Virus record (IMG/VR): IMGVR_UViG_3300044457_000011 | Span: 1-60,531 of that record | DNA from: a virus | Direction: 5' to 3' (one strand) | Length of the DNA: 60,531 nucleotides | Shown: positions 1 through 10,300 of the stretch, piece by piece | How positions within the stretch are numbered: the first letter of the stretch is position 1 | Layout of the letters: each line of letters opens with the position of its first letter | Notes under the pieces: model-generated | What the model was told of the DNA's origin: nothing | Database searches by the model: none | Seen by the model: the letters and a program-made list of their open reading frames with translations, nothing else | Position numbers and translations under genes: made by a program

Positions 1-127
1 TACAGCGTGTTGAGGTCCGAGCGGCGGATCCGCCAGCCGCGTCCGGTCTTGATGGCGGGCAGCGTACCGTCTCGCAGGAACCCTTTTAGCGTGGCCACCG
101 GCAGCCCGGAGTACTCGGCGGCCGCGT
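1..127. repeat. terminal redundancy, left copy (circular contig join)
   Basis: These 127 bases are identical to the last 127 bases of the window (60405-60531). An exact end-to-end overlap of this odd length is what a de Bruijn assembler leaves when it closes a circle. The molecule is therefore circular or circularly permuted in the sample, with 60,404 unique bases. A coding frame crosses the join intact, which supports the closure. Confidence 0.93.
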
Positions 128-473
128 CCAGGGTTAAGAACAGCGGTTGCGGCGCCGGGCGGGCGGCGGCCTGCAGGAAGTCGATCAGGGCGGGCAGCGT
201 ACCGGCAGCGGCGCGAGGCGCCATCAGGGCCGTTTCGTTCGATGGCTCGGCGGATCCGGCCATGACGAACGGTTTGGGCTGCGCGGTGGCCGCTTCCAGC
301 TTGGCGACGTCCTCCGGATTCAGGACGGGCATGGGCCGCCGTCCGGAGACCCGGACATAGGCTTGTTCCAGGTCGCCGCGGGCGATCATGCGATCGATTG
401 TTTTGGTATGGACGCCGAGGCGCTCTGCGATGGACGCTTTCGAGGGCCAATCGACGTGGGTATCTTTTCTCAT
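1..473 (-). CDS. two-module helix-turn-helix DNA-binding protein (excisionase/MerR-like), stop codon across the join
   Basis: The leftward frame starts at ATG 473 and reaches the window edge; its TAG stop is completed by base 60404, giving 157 aa on the circle. Residues ~13-50 form one helix-turn-helix (SIAERLGVHTKTIDRMIARG). Residues ~113-157 form a second, excisionase-type HTH with wing (AAEYSGLPVATLKGFL, then GRGWRIRRSDL). The linker is Ala/Pro-rich. An in-frame GTG lies seven codons upstream. It is inverted among rightward tail genes, and its C-terminal module resembles the neighbouring leftward gene at 59967-60191. It is probably a regulator or excisionase; the target is unknown. A dispersed palindromic repeat copy starts 16 bp upstream of the start codon. 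Confidence 0.85.
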   Translation of the reverse strand, partial: MRKDTHVDWPSKASIAERLGVHTKTIDRMIARGDLEQAYVRVSGRRPMPVLNPEDVAKLEAATAQPKPFVMAGSAEPSNETALMAPRAAAGTLPALIDFLQAAARPAPQPLFLTLDAAAEYSGLPVATLKGFLRDGTLPAIKTGRGWRIRRSDLNTL

Positions 474-488
474 GCCACCGATGGTACG

Positions 489-519
489 GGACACGTTTCG
501 GCAAAGTCCAGTGGTGTCT
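489..519 (+). repeat. dispersed palindromic repeat, copy R1 (diverged)
   Basis: GGACACGTTTCGGC then AAAGTCCAG and a TGTCT tail. It matches the consensus arms GGAC and AAAGTCC with the usual spacing but has a changed centre. It lies in the divergent gap between the HTH gene (start 473) and the tail tip gene (start 617). Confidence 0.6.
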
Positions 520-603
520 ATTTGCTGTCCCGATCAGCGGCCGCTATCACACCAGAAACGGAACAAGCCGTCTAACTCGATTCGGGTCAACGCGATGCTC
601 CGC

Positions 604-609
604 TACTTT
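604..609 (+). promoter_or_regulatory. -10 box of a leaderless-type promoter for the tail tip gene
   Basis: TACTTT lies 7 nt before ATG 617, with no Shine-Dalgarno in between. The same arrangement precedes several other transcription-unit first genes in this genome. No clear -35 is visible. Confidence 0.4.
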
Positions 610-616
610 TAGAGAC

Positions 617-3600
617 ATGGCAGATACGATCGGCACTGTTCCTGTTCCCGCGCCGACGCCAGCGGGGACGTTTCCTCTGATTCCCGATTACCCGCTCGGC
701 ACCCACATCGAGCCCGTTTTCACCATCCATCGGTTCCTTACGGCCAACGCCAAAATCGAGCAGCGGTTCAAGCTCGGGCGCGGCGTCACTGTCTGGCAGG
801 TATCGTTCCGCGAAGTGACCCAGACCGACATGGCGGCGGTCCGTTCGTTTTGGGCGGGGCACTTGGGCGCGTTCGTGCCGTTCACGTTTCTCGAGCCGCA
901 GGCCGATGGCACGACCGTTCCGCGGACCGTCGTATTCGCCGACCAGCCGCTATCGTTTGAGCAGTTGCGCGACTGGATTTCGGCCGGCACCTTAACCCTG
1001 GTGGAGTGGCCGACGACGTTCCCGACCTACACCGTTACCACCGTCGCCGATCGCTACCCGTCCGCGGCGCTGGAGACGGCGCTCACCGGCCAGGTGCAGG
1101 AGTTGGTGCAGTTGGTGACCATTCGGCCGCTCGAGGCCGGTTATCCGCCGATCTATTTAGCCGATCGGAAATGCACCTTGCACATACCGGTCACCGCAGA
1201 CGCCGCTTTCAACGCCCGGCTTGTCACCCATTCCGGATTGGGCCAGACGGTGGGCGGGTCGAGCGACTTCATTCGGCTGACGTTCGGCAATGCGGACCGG
1301 GTCATGACGAAGGTGGCCGAGTCCACCGACCTCTATTTGGCCGCCGTCCAGTTCTCGCTGTTCCACGTTGCCACCGGGACGATGATAGAAGTCTGGAAGG
1401 GGATAGTCGACAATTACCGGCCGGCCAATGATACCGAGTGGGTTCTCGAGTGCCTGGACGGCGCCGCCGATCTCGGGCAGCAGTACCCGATGCGGCGCCT
1501 CATGCCGCTCTGTGGAAAGAAGTACAACGACCCGCTCTCGGGCTGTCCGTGGTCGACCGCATCCGGCACGCTTGATTTGATTCACTTTCCGTCGGCGTCG
1601 TCGGCCACTTGCGATCGCGGATACGAGACGGCCAACGGCTGTCTTGCCCACGTGATGAAGCGCTACTTTGGCGGCGTACAAATCGACCCGCAGACGGTCC
1701 GGGTGAAAAACAACGAGACGGGTTGGTTCGGGTTCGGCCGGACGATGATCACGAGCACGTCCATGGTTTCCGATTCGGCGATGGGCCAGCCGTTGGCGAA
1801 GATCATCACCGACGTTCCGATTCCCGTACCGTGCCAGATGATCGCCGGCCGGGATGAGGGGGACTTTTACGAGGCGCTCGGCGTAGTGGGCGAAGGGCCG
1901 TTGACGTTCGGCCGCGGGTCTTACGATTCGGCCGGGAATCGGCGCATGCACACGCTTGACGGCCAGCCCAATCACGGCGATCCCGGGCCGCTCGGGTTGC
2001 GCGAGGTGACCGGCACCGAGCCGGCCGGCCCCTCCGATTGGTTCTCACTCGACCAATCTGGCAACCAGACCGGCGGGGATTGGCGGAAAGTGTTTTCTGG
2101 CAATTCGACTTATCTGGACAACTTCGTTTCGAAGGTCGCTTTCCTGGTGATACGCCGGGCCGACGAGAAGGGGTTCCAACTCACGACCCTGGACGAGCAC
2201 AACATGATCGCGATCGTCGCCGGCGGGCTGACCGGTCCGGGGTGGACGGCGCCCGGGTTTCGGACCACGGTCAGTCTCACCAACCCGATTTGGTTTGCGG
2301 TCACGTTGTGGCTCGAGGCCCACGGACTGCTCTTGGCCGACACCGCGACCCAGGAGAAGTTTCTCGACCTTCCGTCGCTGATCACGGCCGCGACGATCTG
2401 CAATACCCAAGTGCCGCGCCTGATCGGGACCGGTATGGAGACGCAGTTTAAGTTCATGGGCCTGTTGCGGGACATCAAACCGCTAAAGGATTGGCTGCAG
2501 GAAGTCCTGAATAACTGCCTCGGGGATTGGCTGATATCGAACGGAAAACTTAAGGTTGTCATTCGCCAGGACTCCGCGGCCGAGGCCAGTTTCACGCCGG
2601 GAAACATCGTTTATGGAACGCTGATGCTCGGTCCGATCCGGCCGGCGTTCAACCGGCTAACGGTCAACTTCGCCAATTCGGACTATGATTTCGTGGCCGA
2701 TGCGTTGCAGATCCGGGATAACGACAACATCGATTTGACCCGCCGTACCCGCGACGGCTATTTGAATCTCGCCGGTTCGGCCAGCAAGAGCCAGGCCGGG
2801 CGCATCGGGTCCGTTCGGTTGCGCGAGGAGCTCGGGGGGATAACGCCCGCCGAATGGAAGGCGGCCCGCGAGGGCGGGTTTAAGACCACCGTTCTGGCGC
2901 TCGGGATGGAGCTCATGAAGGGGCTATCGATTGACGATCCGGACGTGCCCAGCGGCCGCGGAATCTTCCGGTGCACCAATTGGACGCTCAACCCGGATAT
3001 GTCGCTCGACATTGCGATCCGGACCACCACCGATTCGATGTACGACCTGATAGTCGGGCCCAAGGCGGTAGACGTGCCATCCAACCCGTTGCCGGTGGAG
3101 TTCTACCCGTTTCCGCTCAAGTCCGCATGGTGTCCCAATCTGGAAACATACGGGGCGCTCGACCAGTATTTTTCCGAGGACCAGCGGACGTTCCGTCTCG
3201 AGTACGATTACCGCGACCAGGCCGACACCGGCAAGGAGGCGCTCGTTCTGGTGACCGGCGATTTCCCGGTGAACGATCCGCTGGCGTCAACGGTTCCGCC
3301 GAACATCACCGGCCAGTCGTTCCTCCACACTGGCGGCGCTCTGGACACCAGCCGGAACTACTTCTTTCAGGTGTGCTGCCGGGACGCCGCCGGCCGGTTC
3401 AGCCCGCCGTCCAATATTCGGCGGATCTACTTCGGCGGGAGCGTGACGCAGACCGGCCAGATTACCGCGGTCGATATCGAGTTGCCTGGCGGCACCTGGA
3501 CCAAAGCGGTGCTGTTCGTCGGTGTGACGGAGCAGACGATGTGCCAGCAGATGGAGGTCGACGCCTCGAGCGGCGTTCTGCCGGCCAGCATTACGTTCAA

Positions 3601-4390
3601 CGGGCCGTGGAAGCCGAGCACCTACAACGCGCCCTCGCCGGTGCATCGAAACGTCCGCATCAAGGTCAAGATGGCCGAACATGGGGGCGTCGTCGGCGCC
3701 CAGGTGGTAACCCTCGACCAGCCCGGGAACACGATTATTCTGGGCGGCCCGGTCGCCAACGATGCAAGCTGGATGGGCCGCGTCCTGTCCGTCATTGCTC
3801 GGGCTGACAATGGGCCAGTACCGCCGACCAACTTCGCTATCCTCGAGCACGATCCGGTGACCGGGGAGATGCAGTTGTATCCGCCTATAGCGCCAGATGA
3901 AATCGCCCTGATGGACCTGGTGTACATCCGGTGCATTCCGACCACGCTGACGGCCACCACGATCGGGGATGCGCGGTTCGTTAACGCCGTCTATCCGGAC
4001 GGCCTCGTTCCGGATGAAGAAGTCGGCATGCTGGTGCGCGGCATCAAGGGCGGGTATCCGCATCAACTTCGGACGATCATCAGCCACACCGAGACGGTTT
4101 ATACGGTCGACCGGCCGTGGGACATCTACCCGGACTATTTCACGGTGGAGCCGGCCGGATGGGACTACGTGAGCGACGGTTCGCAGTTCAAGGTTCCGCT
4201 GGTGGGTCCGCCTCAAACCATCGAATGCAGCATCACCAACTACGTCAACCAGCCGATTGTGATCGGCGGATTCTTGGTCGATCGCAACGAGAACGAAACG
4301 GACGAGGCGTGGGCTGTAATCCGCGACGGTTATATTTTCGGAGAGGCCGGCAATGCCAGCGGCTTAGAGGGGACGATCGCTTATGCCTGA
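617..4390 (+). CDS. fused tail tip / tip attachment protein with gpL-like Cys motif
   Basis: 1257 aa. The open frame extends upstream to 398, but the first sensible start is ATG 617. The N-terminal ~100 residues resemble the product at 59553-59963 (both have a conserved VRxFW...HxGxxVPFxF-type block), a minor tail/hub domain. Residues ~299-342 carry four cysteines in CGKKYNDPLSGC and CDRGYETANGC, the pattern of the phage BR0599/lambda gpL family, whose lambda member binds an Fe-S cluster. The remainder is a long beta-rich region as expected of gpJ-like tip attachment proteins. The fusion therefore combines roles that lambda splits among M/L/I/J. It overlaps the fibre gene by 8 bp, so the two are probably translated together. 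Domain borders after residue 350 are inferred. Confidence 0.8.
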   Translation: MADTIGTVPVPAPTPAGTFPLIPDYPLGTHIEPVFTIHRFLTANAKIEQRFKLGRGVTVWQVSFREVTQTDMAAVRSFWAGHLGAFVPFTFLEPQADGTTVPRTVVFADQPLSFEQLRDWISAGTLTLVEWPTTFPTYTVTTVADRYPSAALETALTGQVQELVQLVTIRPLEAGYPPIYLADRKCTLHIPVTADAAFNARLVTHSGLGQTVGGSSDFIRLTFGNADRVMTKVAESTDLYLAAVQFSLFHVATGTMIEVWKGIVDNYRPANDTEWVLECLDGAADLGQQYPMRRLMPLCGKKYNDPLSGCPWSTASGTLDLIHFPSASSATCDRGYETANGCLAHVMKRYFGGVQIDPQTVRVKNNETGWFGFGRTMITSTSMVSDSAMGQPLAKIITDVPIPVPCQMIAGRDEGDFYEALGVVGEGPLTFGRGSYDSAGNRRMHTLDGQPNHGDPGPLGLREVTGTEPAGPSDWFSLDQSGNQTGGDWRKVFSGNSTYLDNFVSKVAFLVIRRADEKGFQLTTLDEHNMIAIVAGGLTGPGWTAPGFRTTVSLTNPIWFAVTLWLEAHGLLLADTATQEKFLDLPSLITAATICNTQVPRLIGTGMETQFKFMGLLRDIKPLKDWLQEVLNNCLGDWLISNGKLKVVIRQDSAAEASFTPGNIVYGTLMLGPIRPAFNRLTVNFANSDYDFVADALQIRDNDNIDLTRRTRDGYLNLAGSASKSQAGRIGSVRLREELGGITPAEWKAAREGGFKTTVLALGMELMKGLSIDDPDVPSGRGIFRCTNWTLNPDMSLDIAIRTTTDSMYDLIVGPKAVDVPSNPLPVEFYPFPLKSAWCPNLETYGALDQYFSEDQRTFRLEYDYRDQADTGKEALVLVTGDFPVNDPLASTVPPNITGQSFLHTGGALDTSRNYFFQVCCRDAAGRFSPPSNIRRIYFGGSVTQTGQITAVDIELPGGTWTKAVLFVGVTEQTMCQQMEVDASSGVLPASITFNGPWKPSTYNAPSPVHRNVRIKVKMAEHGGVVGAQVVTLDQPGNTIILGGPVANDASWMGRVLSVIARADNGPVPPTNFAILEHDPVTGEMQLYPPIAPDEIALMDLVYIRCIPTTLTATTIGDARFVNAVYPDGLVPDEEVGMLVRGIKGGYPHQLRTIISHTETVYTVDRPWDIYPDYFTVEPAGWDYVSDGSQFKVPLVGPPQTIECSITNYVNQPIVIGGFLVDRNENETDEAWAVIRDGYIFGEAGNASGLEGTIAYA

Positions 4391-7300
4391 TATTCAATTC
4401 CCAGACGCGTCACCTTACAACCCGAACGTGAAGTTTGGCGAACGGCCGAGCGCGTTCGACTTCGTTCCAGATCAGTTTTGGGCCGGGATCCGGGCAGGGA
4501 CCGGGACCACCGACTTGACCGGGTGGGTGCAGGACGGTTTGGATTCCTTGGGCAGCGTGGGCGGTGGCATTCTGTATTTGCCGTGGGGCGTCTATCCGGT
4601 GAGGGACCTTGATGTCCCAGCGGGCGTAGAGTTGATTGGCGACGGGCGCCGGCGCACGTTCCTGCGGCGCCAGGCCACGCTCCCACCCGACCGCGGCCTG
4701 CTCAACTTCGCCGGCGATGGTTCGGCTGTTCGGAAGCTGGCGATCGACGGCATGGTGGTGACGCCGGCCGCCTATACTTACGCCGAGCTCACCGACCCGA
4801 TGGAGTACAAGCTGACGGTGGATACATCGATTTGGATCCACGGTGGCGCCAGCGATATCAGCATCGAGCAGACTCTGATTTACCATACGGGCGGCTATGC
4901 CATCGCCGTGGATTCCAGGACCGGCGACATCAGGCGCGTTCTGGTTTCCGACGCCGACTTTGAAAATAACCGGCCGAACCTGGCCGGGATGCCGGGCGAT
5001 CTCACCGCCGGCGGATGGGGTGGCGGGATCCATTACCAGGGCGACGGCGTCTCGCATGCCGTCAACGGCTTGCACGTTGATAAATCGCGGTTCCGGCGCG
5101 GCACCGGGAACCAGCTATGGGGCCATCTGTATGACTTCGGGAAGCTCCACACCGATATCAAAGCCACCGGCTGCCACTTCACCGATATCGGCCGGGACGG
5201 CATCATGCTCGGAGGCGTTTCCGGCGGCGTGGTTTCCGACTGCCACTTCCGGCGCATCGGCTATGTTTGCACCGACGACACGGCGCCGATCGGCACGCCC
5301 AAGTGGGTCAGCAACCAGTGGGCTGTGGGCCTGGACACGGCCGGGTTGGTCCGCGGCGTCAACTATACGAACAACACGTTCCTCAATTGCTTGGGCGCTT
5401 GCATGGACGGTGACGGCTATGCCGAGGGCACCGTATCCGGCAACATTTGCCGGGTGTCGAAACCGGACGAGCCCGAGTATGCCGAGGACAACGTGGCCGC
5501 GTGGCCGAAGGATTCAGAGAAACCATCTGCCTCGTACTGCTATGGGTTCCAGACCTCCAACTCGAACGGCATCGACTGGGCTGCCCGCGGCGCCAATATT
5601 ACCGGGAACTACTTTTATAACTTGGGCCTCGGGGCGATCCGGTTGTACTCGGCGCGGAAGTGCAGCGCGTGGGGCAATACAATCTGGCATCCGGACGAAT
5701 CGTTGGCCGTCCCGATCCTGATGGGCAATATCGGCGCCGGCGAGAACCAGCGGGCGCAGGACAACAGCATTGGAGAGAACACGGTCCATTGGAATCCGGC
5801 CGGCCAGAATCCGGTTGTATTCGAGGACAGGAATACATTCGCCTTCGCCAGCACGGATAAAAACTGGGTTGCCGGGCAGCGGATGTTCGGGACCGGCATG
5901 TACGAGTTCCGCAAGGACGCCGATACCGCCAGCATCACCGGCCGGGTGTATAGCTCAAACGTCGGCGGGCTGACCTCGCGCTCAGAGAACTACTTGCAAC
6001 GCGAGGACGGTTATCTCCGAATGTACGGCGGCGACGATGCGCTGTTCACGCTGCTCGACCAGCACCTCATCGCCAACGTCGGCGCCGGGACCACCGGCGG
6101 GCCGCTGTTCAACGTCTCACTCAATGGCGTGGGAGGTGTGATCACCACCGGCGGACGCACCACGGTGGTGCTGGACGACGTGATGGCCACCGGTGTCCTC
6201 TACGCCGATCAGTTCTTCGCCCTCACCTACGCCACCCCCTTCCTGGACGCCAAGGCGAACCTCTTTGACGCCAACACCGGCCTCATGCGCTACAACGCAG
6301 TGGCTAAAAAATTCCAGATTTCGACAGCCGGCGGTGCCGGGGCCGGGCCGCGCGTCTGGGTGGATCTGGGAGCTGGCGGGTCCGGTGCGCCGGGCGGTCC
6401 CGACCAGAGCGTGCAGTGGAACGACGGCGGGGTCTTCGGCGGCAGCGCGGATTTCTTGTTCAATCGGACATCCAAACTTCTATTGGTGACCGAAGCGATC
6501 GCCACCGGCACCCGCAGCGCTTTGCCCATCTCTGACGTGATGGCCACCGGCGTCCTCTACGCCGATCAGTTTCTCGGCCTCACTTACACCGCCCCGTTCC
6601 CGGACGCCAAGGCCGATCTGTTCGACGACACCACCGGCCTCATGCGCTACAACTCGGCGGTTAAAAGGTTCCAGATTTCCACGGCCGGCGGGGCCGGGGC
6701 CGGGCCACGGGTCTGGGTGGATATGAGCGCGGCGGGCGGCGGCCCGGGCGGTCCTGATCAGGCGGTCCAGTGGAACGACGACGGGATCTTTGGGGGCGAT
6801 GCCGATCTGGTGTTCAACCGGACCTCGAAAATCCTTCGATCCACCGTCGCGCTCTCCACGGGTGCCAGAGATTCCCTGGCGATCGCCGACATCGTGGCCA
6901 CTGGTGTGCTGTACGGCGATTGCTTTTTGTCGCTCACCAACACGACCTTCGATGACACCAAAGCCAACCTGTTGAACGACAACTGGGGCTTGCTCCGGTA
7001 CGACAGAACGGCTAAGAACTTCCAGGTTTCCACGTCCGTTTCAGCCGGTGCGCGGGTCTGGGTGAATACCAACTTGCAGCCCGTGACGCCAGGGTCCCCA
7101 CTCCAGAGCGTGCAATTCAACGACGACGGCGTGTTCGCCGGTAACGCTGAGTTTTCCTGGAACAAGACATCTAAAATGCTCGTGGTGGTGGGGGCGATAG
7201 CGACCGGCGCTCGTACATCCCTCCCCTTTGACGACTCGCTGGCCACGGGCGTGGTCGCGGCGGACACCTTCCTCTCTCTGACGGATACCGTCCCCGACCC

Positions 7301-10300
7301 AACCAAGTCCAATATCCTACCCGCCACCTACGGGCTGATCCGCTATCTCTCCGCTGACAAGAAGTTCCAGACATCCAACTCCGTCACCGGGTTCCCCGCA
7401 GTGCGCGTCTGGAATGACCTCTACACCGGGGCCGCGCCCGTTCCCGGCGCTCCTTTGCAGAGCGTGCAGTTCAATGACAATAGCGCCTTCGCCGGCAGCG
7501 CCAACTTCTCTTGGAACAAGACCTCCAACACGCTCGTGGTTGTCGGCGCGATCGGTTTGGGCGTCCGCACCGCCCTGCCCATGACGGACCTAATCGCCAG
7601 CGGCGTGATGTCGGTAGATAACTTTTCCACCTTCACCGACGGCACGTTCGATGGGACTAAAGCGAACCTGTTCGACGGCAGCTACGGCCTCATTCGGTTC
7701 GACAAAACGCTGAAGAAATTCCAGATTTCGACCACCGTCACCACCGGCCCGAATGCGCGTGTTTGGGTGGACCTCTACACCGGCGGGGCCGTCGTCCCTG
7801 GCGGGGTAACCAACTCGGTGCAGTACAAGACCGCCACCGGCACCTTCGGCGGGGACTCTCATATCACCTGGGATTCGGTGGCGCGGATTCTCACTGTCGA
7901 AGGCGATACCAATAACGCGGCGTCGATTTACTCATCCTACGGGTGGATTCAATCTGAACACGGCTTCTATTCGCCGATGCCGGTCAGTGACAACGTGGTC
8001 AATATCCCGAATGGCGGGGTCACGGCTCGCAACCTGATCAGCATCCGCGACGATGAGGGGCCGGCGCTGAAGCTGGCCCGCACCACCGGTTCCGGCGGCC
8101 AGTCCGCCGACTTCCAATGGCGCATCGACGCCATGGGCGCGATGGTCCTCAAGGACTCGAAGAACTCTCTCGACCGGCTGACGCTGGAACAGAACGGCAC
8201 GTTTAGCTTCTCGGGGGGAGACACGAATTTTGTCGATATCTCCTCGACATCCGGCTTCGTCCTCGCCAGCACCTCCGTGAGTGCGCCGCTGCTCCGAGCC
8301 AGCAACGCAAACGATACCGCCATCCAGGCGACCGCTGGCGGCATCCAGGTGAAGAGTGGGGCGCAGGTCGGTCAAGCACTCTACCTGAAAGCCTATCCCG
8401 ATCCACTGGCCGGGCTGAATAATCCACCCACCACGGAGTTCGGGGTCGCGGCGACCTTCGGCGGGCTGGCCTATAAGAGCGGCACGCAGTACCGGGTCTG
8501 GAATGGGAGCGCCTGGACAACCGTGGATTTCGCCACCGTGGGCGGCGGGGTCACCAGCATCACCGGCACGGCCAACCAGATCGCCGCCACTCCGGCGACC
8601 GGCGCCGTCACCCTCACCCTGCCGCAAGACATCGCCCCCATTTCCAGCCCGACCTTCTCCTACCTCAACGTCACAAACGTGCTGTACGTCCGCAATGTGG
8701 CCGGGGATATGGCGAACTACCTGCGCCTGTTCGCCTATGCCAATACCTTTTACATTGCCGCTGTATCGAGCGCCGGCGCGGGAGTGGGTAGCGCCCTCAG
8801 TTTCCGCACCGCACCCGCGCAAGGGGATGAGATCGACAGGCTGCGTATCGGACCGACCGGGACGGTGTACATCTTCCCTTTCTACCAGGACGACAACAAT
8901 AGCGGCGCGATCCTACAAGTTACCGGCTCGGTCACCGCCACGACCGGTTTTAACGCGCTTACCAACACCGCCCCAGACGCAATCCAGGCCAAAGGCGGCG
9001 GCGTTTGGGCCAAAAAACTTATCGGCGACATGGCGCTCTATATGCTGGGCAACGCCGCCTCATCAAGTCTCAATAATCCATCGGGAACGTATGGTGGGCT
9101 GGCCTACAAATCCGGCACCGAGTACTGGCTTTGGAACGGAGTCGCCTGGGTATCGATCAACTTCGCGACGGTGGGCGGCGGGGTGACATCGATAACCGGC
9201 AGGGTCAACCAGATCACCGCCAGTCAAGCCACCGGAGCCGTCCAACTGACACTGCCGCAGGACATCGCCACCACCTCTACCGTGACCTTCTCCAGTGTCT
9301 ACGTGACCGAAAGCGTCTATGTGGGCAACACGGGCGGTGACCTGAATACCACCTTCCGTCTGGACGGCGCGGGCGGCAATGTGTATCTCATCGCCGAAGG
9401 CAACCTCGCTTCCGCCGGGGCCGGGATCTTCTTCCGCACCACGGTTCCGGGCGGGACGACGGGCGTCGACCGGGTCGCCATTAATCCTTACGGCCAATTT
9501 CTGATTAATACCACTGGGGACGGTAACGGCCTGAACACGACGCTCCAGGTAGGCGGGTTTATCTCGACCGATTCCGGCCTGTTCACCAAGAGCGCGGCGA
9601 CCGCCCCGGCGGCGGTCCCGGTTTCGACCTATGGCGGTCTGGCCCACCGCTTTGGCACGACCTGGTGGGTCACCAACGCCTCGAATGTCTGGACGATTGT
9701 GGATCTGGCGGGCGGCTCACCCGGCGGCCAAAACGGGGCGGTGCAGTTCAATAGCAACAGTGCTTTCGGCGGCGACGGCAACCTCCTATGGTTCGATGTT
9801 CAAAAGGGGTTGAGCGTTGGCAGTGGAGTTATGCACACCGATGGCCGCCTCAGCGCCAGCGGGATTGTCTACATCGGCAACGGCGGCGATTATCTGTGCC
9901 TGTACCAGCACACCAACGACCTCCTCGCCATCCAGACGGTCATCGACAACCGCAACATCAGCAGCTATTTCAGTGGAGACGGAGGAGCCGAAGCCAGTAA
10001 CGTCCTGGTGCTGCAACCTTTCAGGGGACACGTTCTTATCACCACCACCGTCGCTTATGACAGCGCACGGCTTTCGGTAGCGGGTTCGGGTTACTTCTGG
10101 AGTCAAAATCCGGCGCAGGTCGCGCTTAACATTCGCGCCGCCAGCGGGCAGACGGCGAACCTCCAGGAATGGAAGAACTACGGCGGAACCCCGCTGACTT
10201 GGGTGGCTCCCACGGGCATCACCACCGCTCCCTCGTTTTCCGCCGTCACCTACCAAACTCCCGGCGTCAGCGTTACGATCGGGCAGTACTATGCGCGGGA

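Noticed and set aside
398-616. N-terminal extension of the tail tip frame
   Set aside because: The extension crosses the divergent promoter region and repeat R1 and contains no tail-like sequence; ATG 617 with its -10 box is preferred.
6138-7900. Regular repeats considered as a CRISPR array
   Set aside because: The units are ~350 bp, lie in one long coding frame and have no short repeat-spacer pattern. No CRISPR array is visible in the window.
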